Source of the DNA: PALSA-894 sp963828625
GTDB lineage: Bacteria > Pseudomonadota > Alphaproteobacteria > Rhizobiales > Xanthobacteraceae
Direction of reading: 5' to 3'
Assembly: GCA_963828625.1 (NCBI GenBank)
Contig: CAWHEX010000011.1
Coordinates: 620,001-684,000 of the forward strand
DNA: 64,000 bases
Shown piece by piece: positions 33,390 to 41,835 of this stretch. Position numbers and translations under genes: made by a program. The notes beneath the pieces were generated by a model. That model saw only the letters and a list, made by a program, of their open reading frames with translations, ran no database searches and had not been told where the DNA came from. The stretch's first letter is position 1; the number at the start of each line of letters is the position of its first letter.

Positions 33390-34121
33390 ATGCGTTCACG
33401 CCGCACGTCCTCCACCTCAGCCTCGGCACAGCCCGGCCTCGCGGAAGCGCCGCCGCACTTCCACGGCCACCGCGAGCGGCTGCGCGCGCGCTTCATGGAG
33501 GCGGGCGCGGAGGCGCTGGCCGACTACGAGATGCTGGAGCTCATTCTCTTTCGCGCGGTGCCGCGGCGCGACGTGAAACCGCTCGCCAAGGATCTGCTGG
33601 CGAAGTTCGGCTCGTTCGCCGAAGTGATCTCGGCATCACCGCAGCGCCTTGCGGAGATCGCGGGGCTGGGTGAAGCGGCCATCACGGAGTTCAAGGTTGT
33701 ACAGGCGGCCGCGCACCGGCTCGCCCGCGGGCAGGTCAAGAAACGACCGGCGCTCTCCTCATGGCATTCGGTGCTCGACTATTGCCGCGCCGCGCAGGCC
33801 TTTGCCGAGAAGGAACAGTTCCGCATCCTGTTCCTCGACAAGCGCAACCAGCTCATCGCCGACGAAGTGCAGCAGGAAGGCACGGTCGATCATACGCCGG
33901 TCTATCCGCGCGAGGTGGTCAAGCGCGCGCTCGAACTGTCGGCGACTGCCATCATCCTGGTGCACAATCATCCGTCAGGCGATCCAACGCCCTCGCAGGC
34001 CGACATCGACATGACCAAGCAGATCGCGAGTGTCGCGAAACCGCTCGGCGTGCAGCTCTACGATCACATCATCGTCGGCAAGGAAGGCCACGCCAGCCTG
34101 AAGGGGCTGCGGCTGTTCTAA
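33390..34121 (+). CDS. radC: RadC/DUF2466 JAMM-domain protein
   Basis: 243 residues: an N-terminal HhH-like region (LAKFGSFAEVISASPQRLAEIAGLG) and the JAMM metal motif HNHPSGDPTPSQAD (about 192-205) in the C-terminal half. Despite the name, a direct role in recombination is doubtful; the function of RadC-like proteins is unsettled. Follows map by 106 bp and its stop overlaps the convergent hydrolase stop (CTAA). Confidence 0.9.
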   Translation: MRSRRTSSTSASAQPGLAEAPPHFHGHRERLRARFMEAGAEALADYEMLELILFRAVPRRDVKPLAKDLLAKFGSFAEVISASPQRLAEIAGLGEAAITEFKVVQAAAHRLARGQVKKRPALSSWHSVLDYCRAAQAFAEKEQFRILFLDKRNQLIADEVQQEGTVDHTPVYPREVVKRALELSATAIILVHNHPSGDPTPSQADIDMTKQIASVAKPLGVQLYDHIIVGKEGHASLKGLRLF

Positions 34122-34981
34122 CCGGCCAGCCGGAGAAACGTCCGGATATGGCCGAGAACGTCGTCCGGCTTGTCGTGATGCAGCCAGTGTCCTGCGCCGG
34201 TGATCGTTTCGGCCCGGGCGTCCCGAAAATAGCTTACCAATCCGGCGGCTTCCGAAACCTTGAGGAAGCTCTCGTCGGCGTGCAGCAGCAGCGTCGGGCA
34301 AGCGATGCGCGACCAGAGGGAAACGTGGTCGTCAGGCAGAAGCCGGTTCGGCGCCATCGCACGCTGGTAGGGGTCGAACTTCCAACTGTAGGTGCCGTCT
34401 GCGTTTCGCCTCACGCCGAAGGTCGTGAGGTGCCGGGCCAATGCATCCGGCAGCCGCTTGTTGTGCGCCTGCATCTGCGCGGCCGCCTCCTCGATCGTGC
34501 GATAACGGCGCGGCTCGCGTTCTTCCAATGCGTCAAGCTGGCCGATCCATTTTGTAATTCGTTCGTGCGCCGGCGCTCTCTTCGCATTCGGTAGGACTGT
34601 CACGCCGTCGAGCACGACCAGAGCCGCTACCTGTTCGGGGAACGTGCCGGAGAACATCAGCCCGACCATCCCGCCCATCGAATGGCCGACAATCGTCACC
34701 TGTTCCGTCGTCGTGCCGCGCACGAGCCGTGACAGGTCGTACACGTACTCGGTCAGGGCGTAGCTGCCGCCCTTTGTCCAATCGGAATCGCCGTGCCCGC
34801 GCAGATCCGGCGCAAGGATATGAAAATGCGGCCGCAACGATTGCGCGATATGATCCCAGCTGCGGCAATGATCGCGGCCGCCGTGAACCAGAAGCATCAG
34901 CGGCGCGGTTTCGTTGCCCCAATCCACATAGTGGAGCCTCAGACCTTGCGACTGGAAAAAGCAACTCTGCGGAGCAGACAT
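34118..34981 (-). CDS. Alpha/beta-hydrolase
   Basis: 287 residues with the nucleophile elbow GHSMGG (about 98-103), oxyanion loop HGGRDH and catalytic His in GAGHWLHHD. The cap region is helical and Arg-rich. Could be an esterase, a haloperoxidase-like protein or a ring-cleavage product hydrolase. Its ATG shares the palindrome CATG with the first possible ATG of the divergent GFA gene. Confidence 0.87.
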   Translation of the reverse strand: MSAPQSCFFQSQGLRLHYVDWGNETAPLMLLVHGGRDHCRSWDHIAQSLRPHFHILAPDLRGHGDSDWTKGGSYALTEYVYDLSRLVRGTTTEQVTIVGHSMGGMVGLMFSGTFPEQVAALVVLDGVTVLPNAKRAPAHERITKWIGQLDALEEREPRRYRTIEEAAAQMQAHNKRLPDALARHLTTFGVRRNADGTYSWKFDPYQRAMAPNRLLPDDHVSLWSRIACPTLLLHADESFLKVSEAAGLVSYFRDARAETITGAGHWLHHDKPDDVLGHIRTFLRLAG

Positions 34982-35480
34982 GGCCCTTCAATCTATGAAA
35001 CGACGGGAATTTTCAAATCCCTCGACCGCCACCGGGCAATGCCTGTGCGGCTCGGTGCACTTTGAAATCGATTATCCGGCATTCTGGGCGTGGCATGACC
35101 ACAGCCGCGCAAGCCGCCTCGCGCATGGCGCGGCCTATGCGACCTATGTCGGCACTTGGCGCAAGAAATACCGTGTCACGGCTGGCGAGGACGACATTGC
35201 GCGCTACGAAGACGAGGCGAAGGGAAGCACGCGCAGCTTCTGCCGGCGCTGCGGCACGCCTCTGCTTTACGAACGTTCCGGGCCGCGCCGCATGGTCAAC
35301 ATTCCGCGCGCTCTGTTTGCGAGCCGCACCGGCCGCCAGCCACTCTATCATGTCGGCATCGACGAGATGCAGGACTGGACCTATGCGGGGGAGGCGCTCG
35401 TCCCGCTCAAAGGTTATCCGGGCGTGGTGTGGAACCGGTCGAAAAAGAAGAAGCGTTCGGACGAGCCCGCCGCGTTCTGA
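34980..35480 (+). CDS. GFA-fold (glutathione-dependent formaldehyde-activating enzyme family) protein lacking the catalytic zinc cysteines
   Basis: 166 residues. The structural zinc ligands are kept: Cys21-x-Cys23 (GQCLCGSVHF) and Cys88-x-x-Cys91 (FCRRCGTPL). The second, glutathione-binding CxCxxC is replaced by His39-x-His41 (AWHDHSRA), so the classic chemistry is unlikely unless His substitutes. ATG 34980 overlaps the divergent hydrolase start; ATG 34995 (MKRREFS) would leave room for both ribosome sites and may be the true start. Confidence 0.8.
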   Translation: MALQSMKRREFSNPSTATGQCLCGSVHFEIDYPAFWAWHDHSRASRLAHGAAYATYVGTWRKKYRVTAGEDDIARYEDEAKGSTRSFCRRCGTPLLYERSGPRRMVNIPRALFASRTGRQPLYHVGIDEMQDWTYAGEALVPLKGYPGVVWNRSKKKKRSDEPAAF

Positions 35481-35486
35481 CGCCGC

Positions 35487-36182
35487 TTAAGGCCGCACCA
35501 TCAGCATCGGCGGGCGCGCGGCCGGGATGCGGCTCCAGATGTTCGCTTCGTTCTCCTCGAAGCGCCACGCTTGGCCGTTGGCGGCGAGCACCACGAACTG
35601 GCCGCGGTCGAGCTTCCAGGACACGGGGTTGAAGCGCGTGATGGTCTGGTCGCAGCCGGGCTTGAGCGTGAGCACGAAGCTGTCGGCATCGTGGGCGGTG
35701 TTGCCGAGCGTGAGGGCGCAGATAGCGCGGCCGGGACCGCGCGTGATCTGCCATTCGCCGAACAGGTCGTCGGTGATGCGCTCCTGGCCGGTCGCGGCGA
35801 GCGTCTGCAGGAAATAGTGGGTGAAGCGCGGCGTCGTCTCGTACATGCCGCTTTCGACTTCGGTGAGTTCGAGCAGCACGACACCCTTGGCGTCGATCAG
35901 CTTGAGCGCATCGTCGCTGCCCATCGTCCAGGCGGCGGCCACACGCAGGTCGGGGAACGCGGCCGCGCAGGTCGCGCCCTGCGTCACCGAGCGCCCGGGC
36001 GCGGCGGCATCGAGCTTGAAGGTGAGCGTGCAGCGCCGGTCGCGATCCGGGTTGGACAACTCCCACACGCCGACCAGCGCCCGCGCGGCGTCGCTCGGTT
36101 GCGGGCTGCTGCGCGGCGCGGGCGTCTGCGCGAGGGCAGGGGAGGCGAGCGCCAGCAGGAAGGCGACGAGCAATCGCATCAT
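35487..36182 (-). CDS. Secreted protein with two tandem AprI/Inh-like beta-barrel domains
   Basis: 231 residues with a signal peptide (LLVAFLLALASPALAQ). Two halves share a pattern: LVGVWELSNPDRDRRCTLTF (about 37-56) with a later AAWTMGSDDALKLIDAKG, and LFGEWQITRGPGRAICALTL (about 140-159) with SWKLDRGQFVVLAANG. Each resembles the small lipocalin-like metalloprotease inhibitor Inh/AprI, which blocks serralysin-type proteases in the periplasm. A duplication inside one gene is the simplest reading. No serralysin gene is in the window. Confidence 0.75.
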   Translation of the reverse strand: MMRLLVAFLLALASPALAQTPAPRSSPQPSDAARALVGVWELSNPDRDRRCTLTFKLDAAAPGRSVTQGATCAAAFPDLRVAAAWTMGSDDALKLIDAKGVVLLELTEVESGMYETTPRFTHYFLQTLAATGQERITDDLFGEWQITRGPGRAICALTLGNTAHDADSFVLTLKPGCDQTITRFNPVSWKLDRGQFVVLAANGQAWRFEENEANIWSRIPAARPPMLMVRP

Positions 36183-36201
36183 GCCGCCACCTGCCGCATC
36201 A

Positions 36202-37173
36202 TTACGGCTTCTTTGCCGGCGTCTCGGCGACCGGCGTCAGCGCACCCTTGCCGGCGAACCACGAGATGATGTTGTTCGCCACAAGTTCGTCCATCGCGCG
36301 GCGCGTCGCATGGGAGGCGGAGCCGACGTGCGGTAGCAGCACGACGTTTTCCATGTCGATCAGTTCCTGCGGGACCTGCGGCTCCTGCGCGAACACGTCG
36401 AGGCCGGCGGAGAGGATCGTCTTGTCCTTCAGCGCCTTGACCAGCGCCTGCTCGTCCACCACCGAGCCGCGCGCCACGTTGATCAGGATGCCCTCGGGCC
36501 CAAGCGCCTTGAGCACGTCCGCGTTGACGAGATTCTTCGTCGCCGCCCCGCCCGGCGTGATGACGATCATCAGGTTCACGTCGCGCGCCATGTCGAGGAT
36601 GTTCGGATAGTGCTTGTAGGGTACGTCGGCCGGCCGGCGCGAGTGATAGACCACCGGAACCTGCATCGCGTCGAAGCGGCGCGCAATCGCCTTGCCGATC
36701 CGGCCCATGCCGACGATGCCGACCGTGCGATCGCGCAGGGACGGCGTGAGCTGATAGTCGCCGTGCTTCGGCCAGTTGCCGGCGCGCAGGTATTTTTCGG
36801 CCTGCGGCAAATGCCGGACGGTGCAGAGCGTGAGCCCGAGCGCGGTGTCGGCCACTTCCTCGTTCAGCACGTCCGGGGTGTTGGTGACGATGATGCCGTT
36901 CTGGCCCGCCCATTTCGCGTCGATATGGTCGTAGCCGACGCCGAAGCTCGACACGATCTCGAGCTTGGGAAACCGCGACATGATGGCGCTGTCGACCGAT
37001 CCATGACCGGCCACCGCCGCAATGGCGCGCACGCGCGGCGCGATCGAGGCGACAAAGGCGTCACGATCCGGCGCTGCCCAAGCCTTGTGCACCTCGAAAC
37101 CCGCCTTGGTCAGGGCCTCTTCGATGATCGGCTTCGGGCCGAACATCGCGACATCGGCTTTATCGCCGGGCAT
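36202..37173 (-). CDS. D-isomer-specific 2-hydroxyacid dehydrogenase (glyoxylate/hydroxypyruvate reductase-like)
   Basis: 323 residues. NAD(P)-binding VGIVGMGRIGKAIARRF, and the active-site trio Arg (NVARGSVVDEQAL), Glu (AQEPQVP) and His (LLPHVGSAS). Reduces glyoxylate, hydroxypyruvate or other 2-keto acids in the cytoplasm. SRRPADVP after the second beta strand suggests NADPH preference (two Arg after the beta strand). Ends 20 bp from the Inh-like gene, which is likely co-transcribed downstream. Confidence 0.88.
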   Translation of the reverse strand: MPGDKADVAMFGPKPIIEEALTKAGFEVHKAWAAPDRDAFVASIAPRVRAIAAVAGHGSVDSAIMSRFPKLEIVSSFGVGYDHIDAKWAGQNGIIVTNTPDVLNEEVADTALGLTLCTVRHLPQAEKYLRAGNWPKHGDYQLTPSLRDRTVGIVGMGRIGKAIARRFDAMQVPVVYHSRRPADVPYKHYPNILDMARDVNLMIVITPGGAATKNLVNADVLKALGPEGILINVARGSVVDEQALVKALKDKTILSAGLDVFAQEPQVPQELIDMENVVLLPHVGSASHATRRAMDELVANNIISWFAGKGALTPVAETPAKKP

Positions 37174-37345
37174 GCACGCTTCTCCTCGATGAACGGAACC
37201 GGCGCGAGACGCAGGGCGCGTCGCGGCCGGGCGCAGAGTCCTCGATCCGCCGACCGCCCGTCAAGCGCGAAAGTCGCAGCGCCCATTGCCTGAACTTTGC
37301 CCACGGGCGGAAGGCGATTTTCCCGGCTGCCGATCTGCGCTAGCA

Positions 37346-37371
37346 TTGACTTACGGTCCGCCCACGGCGGA
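37346..37371 (+). promoter_or_regulatory. Candidate promoter/operator for the sugar ABC operon
   Basis: TTGACT (37346-37351) is followed by the perfect inverted repeat TCCGCC-CAC-GGCGGA (37357-37371). It lies about 65 bp before the first ATPase gene in a 261-bp intergenic region (37174-37434) that otherwise shows nothing recognisable. A repressor site such as a LacI- or GntR-type operator is plausible; no regulator gene is adjacent. Confidence 0.35.
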
Positions 37372-37434
37372 TGACTCGACGCAGCCCATAAAACTAACAT
37401 GTCAAGGGCCGCGTACTTGGGAGGAGTTCACTGA

Positions 37435-38504
37435 ATGGCGTCGGTCGGAATCCGCGACGTCAAGAAGGTGTTCGGTTCGACGCCGGTTATTCACGGCGTC
37501 GACATCTCCATCGCTGATGGCGAATTCGTCGTGCTGGTCGGCCCTTCGGGCTGCGGCAAGTCGACCTTGCTGCGCATGATCGCGGGCCTCGAAAGACATC
37601 ACCGGCGGCGAAATCCGCATCGGCGATCGCGTCGTGAACAACGTGCCGTCGAAAGAGCGCGACATCGCGATGGTGTTCCAGAACTACGCGCTCTATCCGC
37701 ACATGACGGTCGGCGCCAACATGGGCTTTTCGCTGCAAGCTGCGCGGCGCGGCGAAGAGCGAGATCGACACGCGCGTAAACCGCGCGGCGGAGATCCTCA
37801 GTCTCGTGCCGTATCTCGAACGTTTTCCGCGCCAGCTTTCTGGCGGGCAGCGCCAGCGCGTCGCGATGGGCCGCGCGATCGTGCGCGATCCGCAGGTGTT
37901 CCTGTTCGACGAGCCGCTCTCCAATCTCGACGCGAAGCTGCGCGTCGCGATGCGCACCGAGATCAAGGAGCTGCACCAGCGGCTCAAGACGACGACGGTC
38001 TACGTCACGCACGATCAGATCGAGGCCATGACGATGGCCGACAAGATCGTCGTGATGCATGACGGAATCGTGGAGCAGATCGGAACGCCGCTCGATCTCT
38101 ACGACAAGCCTGACAACCAGTTCGTCGCGGGGTTCATCGGCTCGCCGTCGATGAATTTCCTCAAGGGCAAGCTGAAGGTGAACGGCACGGCCGGGTTCGA
38201 GGGGCCGAATGGTGTCAGGCTGCCGCTCGGCGGCGCGCCAGCAAACTCGGACGGCAGGCCGGCGGTCTACGGCGTGCGGCCCGAGCACTTCACCATCGCG
38301 GACGACGGCGCGGAGGCCGAGATCGTGGTGGTCGAGCCGACCGGCTCGGAGACGCAGGTGTTCGCAAAGCTCGGCGGCGAGGAAGTCGTCGCCGTGTTCC
38401 GCGAGCGCCACAGGTTCGAGCCCGGCGACAGGGTGCGGCTGCGGCCCGACCCGACGCTCGTGCATCTTTTCGATGGGGAGACGGGCAAGCGACTGAACGC
38501 GTGA
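37435..38504 (+). CDS. Sugar ABC transporter ATPase (UgpC/MalK-type), first copy, two frameshifts
   Basis: About 355 residues: Walker A GPSGCGKST, Q-loop FQNYALYPHMTV, signature LSGGQRQRV, Walker B VFLFDEPLSNLD, H-loop YVTHDQ, then a C-terminal TOBE/OB regulatory region (VYGVRPEHF). Extra A residues near 37589 and 37738 break the frame. Strong ribosome site GGAGGAG. Energises CUT1 sugar import. A second ATPase of the same type ends the operon, so this copy may be partly redundant. Confidence 0.87.
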
Positions 38505-38584
38505 ACACAAGAAAAGCGAACAAGCCGGCATACGAACCGGCAGCAAGCATCACACCAGAACGATTTCATAAGGGAGGAATAGGA

Positions 38585-39895
38585 ATGAAGAAGATCACGA
38601 GACGCACGGCGCTCAAGGGCGGCACCGCGCTTGTCGGCGGCATGGCCGGCATTCTGGCGACCGGCCGCGCGCCGGCGTTTGCGCAAGGCTCGACGGTTCA
38701 CTGGATCCGCTGGAACGACTTCGTGCCGGCATCCGACCAGCTGCTGCGCCGCGAACTGCTGCCCGAGGCCGAAAAGGCGCTGGGCATCAAGATGAACTTC
38801 GAAACCGTCAACGCGAACGATCTGCAGCCGCGCATCACGGCGGCGATCCAGTCGGGCTCCGGCCCCGACCTGTTCATGCTCAACAACAATCACCCGCAGC
38901 TCTACGCCGAGAGCCTCGTCGATCTCTCCGAAATAGCTGAGCCGCTCGCGAAGGCCGAGGGTGAGCACTATGCGCTGTGCAGAGCGCAGTCCAAGGCGGG
39001 CGACAAATGGCTGTCGATGCCGTTCTCGATCATCGGCGCGATGATCGCGTACCGCAAATCTTGGTTCGAGGAAGTCGGCTCGCCGAAGTTCCCGGAGACC
39101 TGGGAGCAGTACCGCGAGGTCGGCAAGAAGCTGAAGGCGAAGGGCCGCCCGATCGGGCAGACGCTTGGCCACACCTTCGGCGACAGTCCGACCTTCACGT
39201 ATCCCTACATGTGGTCGTGGGGCGGCAAAGAAGTCGAGCAGGATGGCAAGACCGTCAACATCAACACCAAGGAAGTCCTCGAGTCGGTCAAGTTCATGCA
39301 GGCGTTCTGGAAAGACGCGCACGACGAGGGCGGCCTCGCCTGGGACGACTCCAACAACAACCGCGCGTTCCTCTCGCAGACCATCAGCGCCACACTGAAC
39401 GGCGCCTCGATCTACATCGAGTCGCTGCGCAATCCGGACCGGTACATGACCGAGAAGAACGCGCAGCTCAAGACCGACGTCCTGCACGCACCGCTGCCGA
39501 AGGGCCCGGCCGGACAGTTCGCAATGCACACCTACCACTCGCATTGCCTGCCGAGTTACTCGAAGAACCAGGCAGCAGCGAAGAACTTCCTGAAGTGGAT
39601 GCATACCAAGGCGAACTACGAGAAGTGGTTCATTTCGCAGAAGGGCTTCGCGACGCCGGGCACGCCTGAGTGGGAGAAGCACAAGGTGTGGACCGAGGAT
39701 CCGGTGATGGAGCCCTACAAGGTCGCCGGCAAGCTCGGCCTCGCCGTGGGCCATTCGGGACCCTCGAACCGCAAGGCCGCCGAAGTGCTCTCGAAGTACA
39801 TCATCACGGACATGTACGCGAAGGCCTGTCAGGGCGGCACGGCCGAGGACGCGCTGAAGTGGGCCGAGTCGGAGCTGAAGAAGGTCTACACCTGA
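38585..39895 (+). CDS. CUT1-type sugar ABC transporter substrate-binding protein
   Basis: 436 residues with a twin-arginine-like leader (MKKITRRTALKGGTALVGG...APAFAQ), so possibly exported folded by Tat. The mature part is a family-1 binding protein (VHWIRWNDFVPASDQL; SGSGPDLFMLNNNH; ISATLNGASIYIESLR). The many Trp/Tyr residues suit sugar stacking. Preceded by AGGAGGAATAGGA (AAGGGAGGAAT region) and followed by a strong hairpin that would stabilise its message relative to the permeases. Sugar unknown. Confidence 0.9.
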   Translation: MKKITRRTALKGGTALVGGMAGILATGRAPAFAQGSTVHWIRWNDFVPASDQLLRRELLPEAEKALGIKMNFETVNANDLQPRITAAIQSGSGPDLFMLNNNHPQLYAESLVDLSEIAEPLAKAEGEHYALCRAQSKAGDKWLSMPFSIIGAMIAYRKSWFEEVGSPKFPETWEQYREVGKKLKAKGRPIGQTLGHTFGDSPTFTYPYMWSWGGKEVEQDGKTVNINTKEVLESVKFMQAFWKDAHDEGGLAWDDSNNNRAFLSQTISATLNGASIYIESLRNPDRYMTEKNAQLKTDVLHAPLPKGPAGQFAMHTYHSHCLPSYSKNQAAAKNFLKWMHTKANYEKWFISQKGFATPGTPEWEKHKVWTEDPVMEPYKVAGKLGLAVGHSGPSNRKAAEVLSKYIITDMYAKACQGGTAEDALKWAESELKKVYT

Positions 39896-39909
39896 GCCGC
39901 AACGCGATG

Positions 39910-39937
39910 CGTGCGGTTGCGGCTGCGCAACCGCACG
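39910..39937 (+). promoter_or_regulatory. Intercistronic hairpin after the binding-protein gene
   Basis: A perfect 11-bp stem with a 6-base loop (arms 39910-39920 and 39927-39937, core TGCGGTTGC/GCAACCGCA) starts 15 bp after the stop codon. No T-run follows, so it is more likely an mRNA-stabilising or attenuating element giving excess binding protein, as in mal-type operons, than a full terminator. Confidence 0.6.
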
Positions 39938-40048
39938 AACGGACAGGCGCTTGATCGGCTGCGCCGTCTCCACCCGGAGGCGGCGCGAGCCGGCAGAAGC
40001 CTTCAGCAAGCGCTGGAATCAACCAACGCGCCCGCGGGGATCGAGTAC

Positions 40049-40981
40049 ATGGCCTTAGCCGAAGCCCAGGTCGCCTACGCACCGCAGGCGCCGCGCCCGA
40101 AGTGGCGGCCGCTGGAGGACGAGCGCTGGCTCGCGTTCCTCCTGATGGCGCCCGCGCTGATCCTGCTGGCGCTGTTCATTGCTTATCCGTTCGTGAAGGG
40201 CATCGAGCTGTCGGTGACGAACACCCGCGTCGGCGTGCCGGGGGAGTTCGTCGGCATCGCGAACTTCGTCAAGATCTGGAACGACAGCATCTTCCGCACG
40301 GCGGTCTACAACACCGTGTTCTACACGGTGATTACGACGATCTTTAAGCTCGCGCTCGGGCTGTGGCTCGCGATGCTGCTGAACCGGCACTTCCGCGGCA
40401 AAGCGATGGTGCGTGCCTTCATCCTGCTGCCGTTCATCATCCCGACGGTGCTGTCCACGTTCGCGTGGAAATGGATGTTCGACCCGACGTTCAGCGTCCT
40501 CAACTGGACGTTCTTCAAGCTCGGGCTGATCTCGACGCGCATCAACTGGCTCGGCGATCCCGATCTCGCGATGCTGTCGATCATCATCGTGAACATCTGG
40601 CGCGGCGTGCCGTTCTTCGCGATCAGTTTGCTCGCCGGGCTGCAGACCATCAGCCCCGAACTCAACGAGGCCGCCGCCATCGACGGCGCCAAGCCGTTGC
40701 AGCGCTTCTGGTACATCACGTGGCCGCTGCTGTTGCCCGTCACCATGGTGGTGGTGCTGTTCTCGGTGATCCAGACGTTTGCGGACTTCCAGCTTGTCTA
40801 TGTGCTGACCGAAGGCGGGCCCGCGAACGCCACACATCTGTTCGCCACCTACGCCTATCAAATAGGGATACGCACCGGCCTGTTGAGCGAGGGCGCCGCG
40901 ATATCGCTGGCGATCTTCCCGATCCTGTTCCTGGTCGTGCTGTTCCAGCTCTTCTACATCCGCCGCGTGGAGACCCGCTGA
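40049..40981 (+). CDS. Sugar ABC transporter permease (MalF/UgpA-type)
   Basis: 310 residues, six membrane helices; the EAA loop that contacts the ATPase reads ELNEAAAIDGAKPLQRFWYI. First hydrophobic helix WLAFLLMAPALILLALFIAYP. ATG 40049 chosen; the frame is open upstream but that part covers the hairpin. Stop TGA shares its A with the next ATG (TGATG), so the two permeases are translationally coupled. Confidence 0.9.
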   Translation: MALAEAQVAYAPQAPRPKWRPLEDERWLAFLLMAPALILLALFIAYPFVKGIELSVTNTRVGVPGEFVGIANFVKIWNDSIFRTAVYNTVFYTVITTIFKLALGLWLAMLLNRHFRGKAMVRAFILLPFIIPTVLSTFAWKWMFDPTFSVLNWTFFKLGLISTRINWLGDPDLAMLSIIIVNIWRGVPFFAISLLAGLQTISPELNEAAAIDGAKPLQRFWYITWPLLLPVTMVVVLFSVIQTFADFQLVYVLTEGGPANATHLFATYAYQIGIRTGLLSEGAAISLAIFPILFLVVLFQLFYIRRVETR

Positions 40982-41832
40982 TGATCGAAGGTGCAATCTG
41001 GCGGAAGTGGGTCTTCTTCTACCTGCCGCTCACGCTGTTCATCGTGTTCCTGCTGTTTCCGTTCTACTGGATGATCATCACCACGGTGCGTCCGGACGGT
41101 GAATTATATCGCCCGTGGAATGCGGTGAACAATTCGCCGTTCTGGACCTGGAAGCCGACCCTCGATCACTACCGCTATCTGTTCGAGGAGACGCTGTTCG
41201 GTAAGTGGCTCTGGAACACGATGTTCATCGCGCTCGTCTCGACCGCGATCTCGCTGGTGTGCGGCGTGCTCGCCGGTTACGCGCTGTCGCGGCTGAACTT
41301 CCCGTTCGCCGGAAGCCTCGGCACCGGCATCTTCGTCACCTATCTGGTGCCGCAGACGCTGCTGTTCATCCCGCTGGCCGACATCATCCGCAACCTGAAG
41401 CTCGGCGATACGCCGTGGTCGCTGATATTGACGTATCCAACGTTCCTGATCCCGTTCGTCACCTGGCTGATGATGGGGTACTTCAAGGCGATCCCCAAAG
41501 AGCTTGAGGAGTGTGCGCGCATCGACGGCGCGGCGCGCTGGCAGGCCATGCTCTACATCATCCTGCCGGTCGCGGTGCCGGGCATCCTGTCGGCGGGCAT
41601 CTTCGCGTTTACGCTCTCGTGGAACGAGTTCATCTATGCGCTCGTGTTCCTCTCGTCGCCGCAGGAGAAAACCGTGCCGGTCGGCGTCGTGTCGGAGCTG
41701 ATCCGCGGCGACGTGTTCTTCTGGGGCGCGCTGATGTGCGGTGCGCTGCTCGGCTCCATCCCGGTCGCGATCGCCTATTCGTTCTTTGTCGAGCACTACG
41801 TGTCCGGCCTTACCGGCTCAGTGAAGGGTTGA
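40981..41832 (+). CDS. Sugar ABC transporter permease (MalG/UgpE-type)
   Basis: 283 residues with six membrane helices and EAA loop ELEECARIDGAARWQAMLYI. Forms the transmembrane pore with the preceding MalF-type protein. Coupled by a 1-bp stop/start overlap upstream and 3 bp from the second ATPase gene downstream. Intact. Confidence 0.9.
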   Translation: MIEGAIWRKWVFFYLPLTLFIVFLLFPFYWMIITTVRPDGELYRPWNAVNNSPFWTWKPTLDHYRYLFEETLFGKWLWNTMFIALVSTAISLVCGVLAGYALSRLNFPFAGSLGTGIFVTYLVPQTLLFIPLADIIRNLKLGDTPWSLILTYPTFLIPFVTWLMMGYFKAIPKELEECARIDGAARWQAMLYIILPVAVPGILSAGIFAFTLSWNEFIYALVFLSSPQEKTVPVGVVSELIRGDVFFWGALMCGALLGSIPVAIAYSFFVEHYVSGLTGSVKG

Positions 41833-41835
41833 TTC

